NCBI GenBank assembly: GCA_934643435.1
Contig: CAKUCJ010000007.1
Span: 1-14,097, forward strand
Direction of reading: 5' to 3'
DNA: 14,097 nt
DNA from: an uncultured Collinsella sp.
GTDB lineage: Bacteria > Actinomycetota > Coriobacteriia > Coriobacteriales > Coriobacteriaceae
Below are positions 1 through 5,829 of the stretch, piece after piece (within the stretch, counting starts at the first letter, position 1; each line of letters opens with the position of its first letter). Under the pieces are notes generated by a model. It was given only the letters and a program-made list of their open reading frames with translations. It was not told the DNA's origin and made no database searches. A program made the position numbers and the translations under genes.

Positions 1-9
1 AGCGATTGC

Positions 10-243
10 TTACTGAGCGTCGGCAGCGCCGCAAGCGGTGCCGCAGGCAGGAGCAGCAGCCGGATCAGCGGAGCCGCAGGCAGGGGCAGCATCCGGGTCA
101 GCAGAGCCGCAGGCAGGAGCGGCCGCCGGATCGGCAGAACCGCAAGCGGGAGCGGCCTTGGGGTCGGCGGAGCCGCAAGCGGGCGCAGGATCGGCAGTAC
201 CACAGGAAGCGAAAGCGGCGACGTTCTCAAGATTCTCGGACAT
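10..243 (-). CDS. Cys-rich repeat peptide, candidate ranthipeptide precursor with six C-X3-D motifs
   Basis: This 77-residue peptide starts MSENLENVAA, a short non-repeated leader, and continues as repeats of CGSADPxAAPA. Cysteines are at 14, 23, 34, 45, 56, 67 and 71. Six of them begin a C-X3-D motif (C14-D18, C23-D27, C34-D38, C45-D49, C56-D60, C71-D75); C67 sits in CGTAC. Known: freyrasin-type ranthipeptide precursors (PapA/PapB) carry repeated C-X3-D, in which a radical SAM enzyme links the Cys sulfur to the Asp beta carbon. Inference: this is such a precursor, and its maturase is beyond the left edge. The ATG at 243 is chosen because GAAAGG (250-255) lies 6 nt upstream and a promoter lies at 304-332. 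The frame is open further upstream, so a longer form cannot be excluded. The four internal units differ mostly at synonymous sites, which supports this strand as the coding one. It could instead be a metal-binding or structural repeat peptide. Confidence 0.72.
   Translation of the reverse strand: MSENLENVAAFASCGTADPAPACGSADPKAAPACGSADPAAAPACGSADPDAAPACGSADPAAAPACGTACGAADAQ
43..204 (-). repeat. 33-bp in-frame tandem repeat coding for CGSADPxAAPA units
   Basis: Four full units of 33 bp run from 177 down to 46, flanked by a shortened unit (CGTADPAPA, upstream) and CGTA (downstream). Each full unit encodes 11 residues starting with Cys. Only the seventh residue changes (K, A, D, A). Third codon positions vary freely, for example GGC/GGT, TCC/TCT and GAC/GAT. 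The repeat is therefore old or held by selection on the protein, not a recent slippage product. Confidence 0.85.
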
Positions 244-303
244 GGCTTTCCTTTCGGTCGAGGATGGCCAGGCGAAGCCATCCAGTTTTTGACGCTCTTT
301 GCG

Positions 304-332
304 TCTATATGCATCATGCAAAAAGCGCGCAA
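304..332 (-). promoter_or_regulatory. Promoter of the Cys-rich peptide gene
   Basis: On the minus strand TTGCGC (332-327) and TATAGA (309-304) are separated by exactly 17 nt. Transcription would start near 297 and leave a leader of about 55 nt before the ATG at 243. The spacing is ideal and the -10 is good, but no experiment supports it. Confidence 0.5.
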
Positions 333-382
333 CGACCAAAAGAAGGCACCAATCTATTAGCCAGTTACCAAAAGGTAAGTAG

Positions 383-411
383 TAGTCGCAAACGACAGCG
401 GCTGCGATAAT
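383..411 (+). promoter_or_regulatory. Extended -10 promoter and possible operator of the HxlR gene
   Basis: TGCGATAAT (403-411) is an extended -10 element. The -35 region is weak (TAGTCG, 383-388). A small dyad GTCG-N4-CGAC (385-396) and an adjacent CAGC-G-GCTG (396-404) overlap the promoter and are candidate binding sites for the dimeric HxlR protein. Transcription would begin near 418, giving a leader of about 24 nt. The 198-bp divergent spacer (244-441) also holds the peptide promoter. Confidence 0.4.
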
Positions 412-441
412 GAAAGCTGTCCACACGATTGAGGAGTCTCC

Positions 442-774
442 ATGCTTACCAAAGAAGAACTGCCTCCCTGCCCTGTTGCCACGTGTTTTCAACTCTTTGG
501 CAACAAGTGGAAGATCTATATCATCCAACAGCTCATAGACCATCCCATGGGCTTCAACGCGCTGCATCGCGCTATCCCCGGCATTAGCCAAAAGGTGCTT
601 TCGTCCAACCTTAAGGAAATGGATACCGCGGGCCTCATCACGCGCACCGTCATCCCCGAGACACCCATCCGCACCGAATACGCACTCAGTGAGCTGGGGC
701 ACAGCCTTATGCCCATCATCGATTCCCTAGTGGAATGGGGCACCGACTATCAGCAGCTCGTGCGAAACTCCTAA
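442..774 (+). CDS. HxlR-family winged helix-turn-helix regulator
   Basis: The 110-residue protein has the usual HxlR layout. A CPVATCFQLFGNKWK segment near residues 10-24 matches the conserved C-P-x(n)-GGKWK-type N terminus. The recognition helix lies around GISQKVLSSNLKEM, and a wing follows (LITRTVIPETPIRTEYALSELG). HxlR proteins are dimeric cytoplasmic DNA-binding regulators, several of which sense electrophiles, quinones or redox state through the N-terminal cysteine; Cys10 and Cys15 are present here. GAGGAG (431-436) precedes the ATG by 5 nt. The gene is monocistronic, since a strong terminator follows, and it diverges from the Cys-rich peptide gene. Autoregulation and control of the divergent peptide are plausible but inferred; the macrodomain operon downstream is another possible target. 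Confidence 0.9.
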   Translation: MLTKEELPPCPVATCFQLFGNKWKIYIIQQLIDHPMGFNALHRAIPGISQKVLSSNLKEMDTAGLITRTVIPETPIRTEYALSELGHSLMPIIDSLVEWGTDYQQLVRNS

Positions 775-797
775 CAGCGGCGGGCTTCTGCACATTG

Positions 798-837
798 AGC
801 GCCGTGGGGCATACCGCTCCACGGCGCTTACCTTTTT
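798..837 (+). terminator. Rho-independent terminator after the HxlR gene
   Basis: A perfect 10-bp stem, AGCGCCGTGG (798-807) with CCACGGCGCT (819-828), encloses an 11-nt loop. The run TACCTTTTT follows (829-837). It separates the HxlR gene from the macrodomain operon. Confidence 0.85.
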
Positions 838-915
838 GTGCCTTCTTTTACAGAGGCGCGTTGGGCCGCACACTACTGTCGAGCGAAACCATCTCAATCG
901 AACAGGAGGAAGGCC

Positions 916-1701
916 ATGAATCAGGCCGAACGCCGCGTTTGGCTTATCAAGGCATTGCTCGATGAGCGACCAGACGGGCGCAGCGTTGCTGTACCTGCTG
1001 GAGCCAACGAACAACGCGATTTGCTCAGAGCCCTTATGAACATACGCCCGCCCGAGGCGCTTGCGACCGAGACGCTCGACATACAAGACGCCTACTTGCA
1101 GCAACGCCTTCATGAGCGCGGCGGGGCAACCGACGCCGGCACCCTCCCCTACCGCGATCGCGTTGCCATCTGGCGCGGCGACATTACGCTGCTTAAGGCC
1201 GACACCATCGTCAATGCCGCCAACAGTCAGATGCTCGGCTGCTTTGTGCCAGGGCATCGCTGCATCGACAACGCCATCCACACCTACGCCGGCATGCAGC
1301 TACGTCTGACGTGCGCCAATCTCATGGACGAGCAGGGGCACGAGGAACCAACGGCGCGTGTCAAGGTCACACCGGCGTTCAACCTGCCCAGCAGCTACGT
1401 TTTCCACACCGTCGGCCCCATCGTGCCCAGCCATAAGCCTGGCCCGCGCGAGGAATTGCTGCTACGCCGCTGCTACACCAGCTGCCTGGAAGAAGCGACA
1501 CGCCGAGGACTCGGCACGCTTGCATTCTGCTGCATCTCGACGGGCGTGTTTGGTTATCCGCAAGATGCCGCCGCGCGCGTGGCCATCGATACCGTTCGTC
1601 ATCATCTAGACCATAACGACCCCAACCTTAAGGTGATCTTCAATGTTTTTCTCGCGTCTGACGAGGCAATCTACCGCAGCCTTCTCCAAACAAATCGATA
1701 A
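916..1701 (+). CDS. Zinc-type macrodomain protein, protein-ADP-ribose hydrolase
   Basis: The 261-residue protein resembles the Zn-dependent macrodomains (SAV0325/SpyMacroD type) that remove mono-ADP-ribose from proteins. An N-terminal helical extension covers residues 1-80. The macrodomain begins at WRGDITLLKADTIVNAAN (residues 86-103). The zinc-binding triad C109-x4-H114-x-C116 lies in GCFVPGHRC, and the phosphate-binding loop CCISTGVFGYP is at 205-215. All of this matches the family. The ATG at 916 is chosen over an upstream in-frame ATG at 838 because AGGAGG (904-909) lies 6 nt before it and because the family N terminus begins MN-x-x-ER. The upstream ATG falls in the terminator tail. The gene overlaps the sirtuin gene that follows by 59 bp. 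In known systems this enzyme reverses the modification made by SirTM. Confidence 0.93.
   Translation: MNQAERRVWLIKALLDERPDGRSVAVPAGANEQRDLLRALMNIRPPEALATETLDIQDAYLQQRLHERGGATDAGTLPYRDRVAIWRGDITLLKADTIVNAANSQMLGCFVPGHRCIDNAIHTYAGMQLRLTCANLMDEQGHEEPTARVKVTPAFNLPSSYVFHTVGPIVPSHKPGPREELLLRRCYTSCLEEATRRGLGTLAFCCISTGVFGYPQDAAARVAIDTVRHHLDHNDPNLKVIFNVFLASDEAIYRSLLQTNR
1630..1637 (+). promoter_or_regulatory. Ribosome binding site of the sirtuin gene, inside the macrodomain gene
   Basis: AAGGTGAT (1630-1637) lies 5 nt before the ATG at 1643 and is buried in the last codons of the macrodomain gene. No other credible start exists downstream before the NAD-binding motif, so this site fixes the 59-bp overlap and suggests translational coupling. 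Confidence 0.6.
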
Positions 1702-2527
1702 GCTCCGAGTCGCACTCGATGCATCTGACGCCGTGGTAATCGGTGCCGGAGCAGGGCTCTCGACCGCCGCCGGATACACCTATTCGGGCAAGCGTTTCGA
1801 GAAGCTCTTTGGTGACTTCGCCGCACGCTACGGCTTTACCGATATGTATTCCGGCGGTTTCTATCCCTATGATTCGCTCGAAGAGTACTGGGCGTTTTGG
1901 AGCCGCTACATCATGTGCAACCGATACGATCCCGTACCGACGCCGCTCTACGAACAGCTCTTGAGCATCGTGCGCGACCGCGACTACTTTGTGCTGACCA
2001 CAAACGTGGACCATTGTTTCCAGCGCGCCGGCTTTGACAAGCAGCGACTCTTCTACACGCAGGGAGACTACGGCCTGCTCCAGTGCAGCAAGCCCTGCTG
2101 CCAGGAGACATGGGACAACGAAGGGCTCGTACGCCATATGGTCGCCGACCAACAGGACCTGCGTATCCCGTCTTCGCTTGTGCCCCATTGCCCTCACTGT
2201 GGCGCCCCGCTTACGATGAACCTGCGCGCCGACGATACGTTTGTGCAGGATAAGGGGTGGTACACTGCGGCCAATCGCTACCAGGATTTCCTGCGCCGTC
2301 ACAGCAATATGCGCATTCTGTTCATGGAGCTTGGCGTAGGCGGCAACACGCCCGTCATCATCAAGTATCCGTTTTGGCAGATGACGGCCAAAAACGAGCG
2401 CGCCACGTACGCGTGCGTTAACCTTGGCGAGGCAGTCGCTCCGACAGAAATCGCCAATCGCAGCATTCTGATCGACGCCGGTGCCGAGCGCGTAATAGAA
2501 GCACTTGCCGTCCAGGCCGTCAGATAG
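1643..2527 (+). CDS. Class M sirtuin (SirTM), NAD-dependent protein ADP-ribosyltransferase
   Basis: The 294-residue Sir2-fold protein shows GAGAGLSTAAGYTYSG (residues 34-49) for NAD binding, LTTNVDHCF (118-126) with N121 and D123, and YTQGDYG (138-144). The Sir2 catalytic His (HG) is replaced by Gln140, the hallmark of class M sirtuins, which ADP-ribosylate proteins rather than deacetylate them. The zinc module is C148 with C152/C153 and C183-x2-C186. In Staphylococcus and Streptococcus the partner target is a GcvH-like protein lipoylated by LplA2, in a redox-response operon. Neither of those genes is adjacent here, so the substrate is open. The start overlaps the macrodomain gene by 59 bp; the stop lies 10 bp from the convergent dus stop, with no terminator between. 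Confidence 0.92.
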   Translation: MFFSRLTRQSTAAFSKQIDKLRVALDASDAVVIGAGAGLSTAAGYTYSGKRFEKLFGDFAARYGFTDMYSGGFYPYDSLEEYWAFWSRYIMCNRYDPVPTPLYEQLLSIVRDRDYFVLTTNVDHCFQRAGFDKQRLFYTQGDYGLLQCSKPCCQETWDNEGLVRHMVADQQDLRIPSSLVPHCPHCGAPLTMNLRADDTFVQDKGWYTAANRYQDFLRRHSNMRILFMELGVGGNTPVIIKYPFWQMTAKNERATYACVNLGEAVAPTEIANRSILIDAGAERVIEALAVQAVR

Positions 2528-2537
2528 CGATGACTAG

Positions 2538-3491
2538 TTAGCCGCGGAAGCGGGCTGTGGGCGCGAGCGGTTGCTCGCGAAAGACGCGGTCGACGGCGGC
2601 ACGGTATTCGTCGACCTTCCTGGTTTTGCGCACGAGCTTGTGGACGGTGGCGGGATCGGCGAAAGCGCACTTGGCGTAGAACCACCACTCCTTCATGCGA
2701 AAGACCGCATTGCCGCCAATCTCTTCTGCATATGCCGCGAACAGCATGTCGTGGAAGCGCTGCAGCTCGGCAGTGGTCGCGGCAGGGCCGCCGTTGACCA
2801 TGCGAGCCAGTGCGGGATTTGCCAGCAGACCGCGCCCCAGCATCACATGACGCGTGCCGGGATAGGCCTCCACCAGCGCATCCATGTCCTCAAGATCAAA
2901 GATGTCGCCGTTATAGGCCACGGGAAACGGCGCCCGCTCCAGCGTCTCACCATAGAACTCTTTGCGCGGCGAGCCTGTATAGCGGTCCTTCTGCACGCGC
3001 GGGTGGACGATCAGCTCTGCCAGTGGCATGCGGCAGTACAGATCGAGCACGCGCTCGTATTCGCCGTCATCCTCGAGTCCCAGTCTGGTCTTAACGGACA
3101 CCGGCAACGGCGAGCGCTCGCACACGTCACGCAAAAACACCTCGAGCTCATCCAGGTTGCGCAGGAAACCCGAGCCCTTGCCCTTGGCGACGACCGTCCC
3201 CGAAGGACAACCAAGATTGAGGTTGACCTCGCGGTAGCCCATATCGGCGAGCACTTGCGCCGCCCACACAAACTCGTCCGCATTCTTGGACATAAGCTGG
3301 GGGACGACGTTGAGCCCCTGGTTGTTGGCAGGGTCGACTTCTTTAAGCGCCTTACCGCCAAAGCGATTGCCAACCCGCGGCGGCGGCAAAAACGGCGTGT
3401 AATAGCAATCGAGCGCACCGAAGCACTCCGCATGCACGCGGCGGAACACATGCCCGGTAATCCCCTCCATGGGAGCCAGCGATAGAATCAT
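2538..3491 (-). CDS. tRNA-dihydrouridine synthase (Dus family)
   Basis: The 317-residue FMN enzyme reduces uridine in tRNA D-loops with NADPH. The N terminus MILSLAPMEGITG is the Dus FMN-binding start. NLNLGCPSG carries the catalytic Cys95. K134 lies in SVKTRLG, HPRVQKDRYTG (163-173) is the conserved His motif, and NGDI (194-197) and MLGRGLLANP (217-226) bind the FMN phosphate. Starts at 3497 (ATG) and 3500 (TTG) are also in frame. The ATG at 3491 is preferred because GAAAG (3501-3505) lies 9 nt upstream and it gives the usual family N terminus. The subfamily (DusA, DusB or DusC) cannot be set by eye. A 31-bp palindrome separates it from the LysR gene upstream on the same strand. Confidence 0.93.
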   Translation of the reverse strand: MILSLAPMEGITGHVFRRVHAECFGALDCYYTPFLPPPRVGNRFGGKALKEVDPANNQGLNVVPQLMSKNADEFVWAAQVLADMGYREVNLNLGCPSGTVVAKGKGSGFLRNLDELEVFLRDVCERSPLPVSVKTRLGLEDDGEYERVLDLYCRMPLAELIVHPRVQKDRYTGSPRKEFYGETLERAPFPVAYNGDIFDLEDMDALVEAYPGTRHVMLGRGLLANPALARMVNGGPAATTAELQRFHDMLFAAYAEEIGGNAVFRMKEWWFYAKCAFADPATVHKLVRKTRKVDEYRAAVDRVFREQPLAPTARFRG

Positions 3492-3511
3492 CAACATCAA
3501 CTTTCAAATCT

Positions 3512-3542
3512 ATGTGACAAAGGGACAGTCCCTTTGTCACAT
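3512..3542. repeat. 31-bp palindrome, perfect copy
   Basis: Arms atgtgacaaaggga and tccctttgtcacat form a perfect 14-bp stem around a 3-nt centre (cag). It begins 3 nt past the stop codon of the LysR gene and ends about 20 nt before the dus start. Related copies lie at 10386-10416 and 13847-13877, and a single arm at 8918-8932. There is no T-run, so it is not a classical intrinsic terminator, but it may act as a 3'-end or transcript-stability element. Confidence 0.85.
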
Positions 3543-3545
3543 GCA

Positions 3546-4430
3546 TTATGCCTTGCGCTTTAAGCGATTCAGAAACTCTTCGCAGGCGCGCGAACGCAGG
3601 CGGTACTTTTTCCATACCAAGAAGGACGCGATCTCGATCGGTGGGTCAAGCGGCACAAATCGCATCTGGGAGCTCGCATCCACTTGCAGCAGATGATCGA
3701 TGCCCATGGCGCACGCCGCGCCCGAGCGGATGAGATGCGAGGCGTTGCCAATCAGGTCGAAATGCCCCACCACGTCGAGGGCTTCGAGGTCGAGCGTCCC
3801 GTCCGACCACGCCACTAGATCGATCGCCTTATTCGATGTGCGCGAGCTCAGCAGCAACGGCATCTTTGGCAAATCGACCGGAGTCAACGAATCGAATGCT
3901 CCCCATGGGCCATCGCTCGCCACAGCCACACCCGCTCGATCGGTTTGCGGAATACGGACCCATTCGTATTTTTCCAGGTTAACCGGCTCCAGCAGCAAGG
4001 CAAAGTCCAGCAGTCCGCGCTCCAAGCGCTCCTCGGTCGCGTCGGCATTGCCCGTGTAAAGCTCAATCGTCACGGCTGGATAATCACGGCGCAGCGCAGC
4101 AAACGTATCCAGCACATAGCTCATGGCCTGCGTTTCGCCCGCGCCGATCCGTATGTTGCCGGCAATGCCGAGCTCTTGGTCGCCCATCTCCGATTCGGTC
4201 TGGTCCACCAGCGCCAGAATCTCTTCGGCGCGCTGACGCAGGCGCATACCGTCCCCCGTGAGCACGCACGACCGATTGGTCCGCTCAAACAGCTCCACGC
4301 CCAGCTCGCGCTCCAAGTCTGCAATCTGGCGTGACAGCGTGGGCTGCGTCACGTGCAACACGTTGGCCGCTTCGGTCATGTTTTCCTCGCGCGCTACCGC
4401 TAAAAAGTATCGCAGGGTTCGCAGCTCCAT
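3546..4430 (-). CDS. LysR-type transcriptional regulator
   Basis: The 294-residue protein begins MELRTLRYFLAVAREENMTE, the standard LysR N terminus. The helix-turn-helix spans roughly residues 15-60 (AANVLHVTQPTLSRQIADLE). A linker helix and a periplasmic-binding-like effector domain (about 90-290) follow. The frame extends upstream to 4484, but the ATG at 4430 fits the family and has a GGGGG stretch about 5 nt upstream. The gene diverges from the aldo/keto reductase operon, the classic arrangement for a LysR activator of the neighbouring operon that also represses itself. The inducer is unknown; the operon content suggests a small aldehyde, ketone or aromatic compound. The 31-bp palindrome lies just past the stop codon. 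Confidence 0.93.
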   Translation of the reverse strand: MELRTLRYFLAVAREENMTEAANVLHVTQPTLSRQIADLERELGVELFERTNRSCVLTGDGMRLRQRAEEILALVDQTESEMGDQELGIAGNIRIGAGETQAMSYVLDTFAALRRDYPAVTIELYTGNADATEERLERGLLDFALLLEPVNLEKYEWVRIPQTDRAGVAVASDGPWGAFDSLTPVDLPKMPLLLSSRTSNKAIDLVAWSDGTLDLEALDVVGHFDLIGNASHLIRSGAACAMGIDHLLQVDASSQMRFVPLDPPIEIASFLVWKKYRLRSRACEEFLNRLKRKA

Positions 4431-4582
4431 CGCAGCCCCCAACTCCGTCCGAAATTCCGTCCGCAATATCCGGTAGTCTATCATTCGTAATTCGTATATC
4501 TAGGTAGTCAACATAAGCAATATACATTACCAAGATGCCAACGTACGCTATAGCCATACCCCACAGAAGTATGGAGGACGCT
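4431..4582. promoter_or_regulatory. Divergent control region between the LysR gene and the reductase operon
   Basis: This 152-bp spacer must hold both promoters. A tandem heptamer ATTCGTA-ATTCGTA sits at 4483-4496 and contains a T-N11-A pattern (T4484 to A4496), the loose LysR operator form. TTGACT on the minus strand (4512-4507) is a possible -35 for the LysR gene. GGTAGTC occurs twice (4472-4478 and 4503-4509). I could not place a convincing -10 for either gene, so the boundaries are only the gene starts. Confidence 0.4.
4573..4578 (+). promoter_or_regulatory. Shine-Dalgarno deciding a GTG start for the first aldo/keto reductase
   Basis: GGAGGA lies 4 nt before the GTG at 4583. The competing in-frame ATG at 4571 overlaps this site and has no Shine-Dalgarno of its own, and the ATG at 4535 is further out still. 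The GTG start gives MQYTTLG, the usual N terminus of this reductase family. Confidence 0.6.
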
Positions 4583-5602
4583 GTGCAGTACACCACCCTT
4601 GGGCATTCCAACATTAAAATCTCCAAGCTTTGCCTGGGCGGCATGAGCTTTGGCGAGGCAAGCCCCGATTTTCACCAGTGGACTATCGGGCCTGATGAGA
4701 CTCGTGCCGTCATCAAGCGCGCGATCGACGCCGGCGTGAACTTCATCGACACCGCCAACTGCTACAGCTTTGGCACGAGCGAGGAGTACATCGGCGCCGC
4801 GCTGCGCGACCTGGGCATCGCGCGCGAAGACGTCGTCCTTGCCAGCAAGGTCCACTTTAACGAAGGCGGCCTTTCCGCCGCGGCCATCAAGCGCGAGATC
4901 GAAGGTTCGCTCAAACGCCTGGACACCGACTATCTGGACCTCTACATCATCCACCGTTTTGACTACGACGTTCCCATGGAGGAGACCATGGAGGCGCTCA
5001 ACGACCTGGTACGCGAGGGCAAGGTTCGTGCACTGGGCGCCAGCGCCATGTACGCCTATCAGCTGCATAACCTGCAGATCATTGCCGAGCAAAACGGCTG
5101 GACCAAGTTCACGAGCATGCAGTGCCACTACAACTTGCTCTATCGCGAGGACGAGCGCGAGATGATTCCGGTATGCCGCCAGTACGACATGGCCATCACG
5201 CCATATAGCCCCATGGCCTCCGGCCACCTGTGCCGCCCCACCTGGGAGAGCGCAAGCACACGCGGCACCACCGACAAGACCATGGTCAACAAATACGACC
5301 ACGACCGCGCCATCGACATGCCGATCGTTGAGCGCGCGGCCAAAGTCGCGGCGGATCACGGCGTGCCGATGTCTCAAGTAGCACTCGCATGGCACTGGGC
5401 GCGTGGCGTCGAGGCCCCCATCGTGGGCTGCTCCAAACCCGAGCGCGTCGACGATGCCGTAGCCGCGCTCGACTTGGACCTCTCCCCCGCCGAGGTCGAC
5501 TTCCTCGAGGAGCTCTACCAGCCGCATGCGCTCGTGGGGCCCAAGGGCCGCCCGGGTGAGAAGGCACTTGCCGGCACCATCAAGGTCAAAACGAGCCGCT
5601 AG
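4583..5602 (+). CDS. Aldo/keto reductase
   Basis: The 339-residue (beta/alpha)8 NAD(P)H-dependent oxidoreductase reduces aldehydes or ketones in the cytoplasm. With the GTG start, the catalytic tetrad is D56 and Y61 (NFIDTANCYSFG), K89 (ASKV) and H124 (IIHR). The phosphate-binding C-terminal part reads APIVGCSKPERVDDAV near residues 275-290. The length and N terminus fit the YhdN/AKR11-14-like group rather than the shorter AKR5 type encoded two genes downstream. It is the first gene of an operon with gaps of 8, 3, 12 and 26 nt, and it is divergent from the LysR gene that probably controls it. The real substrate cannot be read from sequence. Confidence 0.92.
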   Translation: MQYTTLGHSNIKISKLCLGGMSFGEASPDFHQWTIGPDETRAVIKRAIDAGVNFIDTANCYSFGTSEEYIGAALRDLGIAREDVVLASKVHFNEGGLSAAAIKREIEGSLKRLDTDYLDLYIIHRFDYDVPMEETMEALNDLVREGKVRALGASAMYAYQLHNLQIIAEQNGWTKFTSMQCHYNLLYREDEREMIPVCRQYDMAITPYSPMASGHLCRPTWESASTRGTTDKTMVNKYDHDRAIDMPIVERAAKVAADHGVPMSQVALAWHWARGVEAPIVGCSKPERVDDAVAALDLDLSPAEVDFLEELYQPHALVGPKGRPGEKALAGTIKVKTSR

Positions 5603-5610
5603 GCCACGCC

Positions 5611-5826
5611 ATGGACGAAACAACCATCGCCAACTTACGCGATGCCGGCTGCTGCGATGAGCTCATCGGTGAGCTCTCGAACTTGCCGAGCACCTGCGCC
5701 CGCATCTGCCGCCTTAAGACCTACCGGCGCGACCTGCTCGACCGCGTCCATGCCGAGCAGCGCAAGCTCGAGATCCTCGATTACCTCATCCACATACTGC
5801 AAGAAGAATGCAGAGCAAAGGAGTAA
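5611..5826 (+). CDS. Small helical protein of unknown function
   Basis: The 71-residue protein begins MDETTIANLRDAGC and is predicted all-helical, ending in a heptad-like stretch (LLDRVHAEQRKLEILDYLIH). It contains four cysteines (C14, C15, C29, C33) plus C67. It starts 8 nt after the reductase and stops 3 nt before the decarboxylase/cupin gene, so it is clearly part of the operon. The start lacks a clear Shine-Dalgarno and may rely on coupling. The fold recalls the C-terminal dimerisation helix of MerR-type regulators without their DNA-binding part. I do not recognise an assigned function; a subunit, adaptor or redox-sensing role is speculation. Confidence 0.8.
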   Translation: MDETTIANLRDAGCCDELIGELSNLPSTCARICRLKTYRRDLLDRVHAEQRKLEILDYLIHILQEECRAKE

Positions 5827-5829
5827 CCC

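Noticed and set aside
43..204. 33-bp direct repeats resembling a CRISPR array
   Set aside because: The repeats are contiguous without spacers, vary mostly at third codon positions and encode an 11-residue period. They are coding.
6..410. Plus-strand frames across the Cys-repeat region (6-410 and 38-292)
   Set aside because: One is very Arg/Gln-rich and the other is the Gly/Ala/Gln-rich mirror of the repeat. Neither has a good ribosome site, and silent-site variation fits the minus frame.
244..702. In-frame upstream extension of the Cys-rich peptide, including a GTG at 426 that would add a hydrophobic helix
   Set aside because: A well-spaced promoter (304-332) and a Shine-Dalgarno next to the ATG at 243 lie inside it, and it runs antisense into the HxlR gene. 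A small membrane leader cannot be fully excluded.
838..915. Upstream extension of the macrodomain protein from ATG 838
   Set aside because: It begins right after the terminator T-run, has no Shine-Dalgarno and lacks family similarity; AGGAGG precedes the ATG at 916.
2571..3485. 304-residue plus-strand open frame
   Set aside because: It is antisense to the complete dus gene and its translation is His/Arg/Leu-rich without motifs.
3512..3542. Palindrome as a classical intrinsic terminator
   Set aside because: The stem is strong but no T-run follows on either strand, so it is listed as a repeat instead.
4508..5623. 371-residue minus-strand open frame
   Set aside because: It is the mirror of the aldo/keto reductase gene, Val/Gly/His-rich and without motifs, a usual high-GC shadow.
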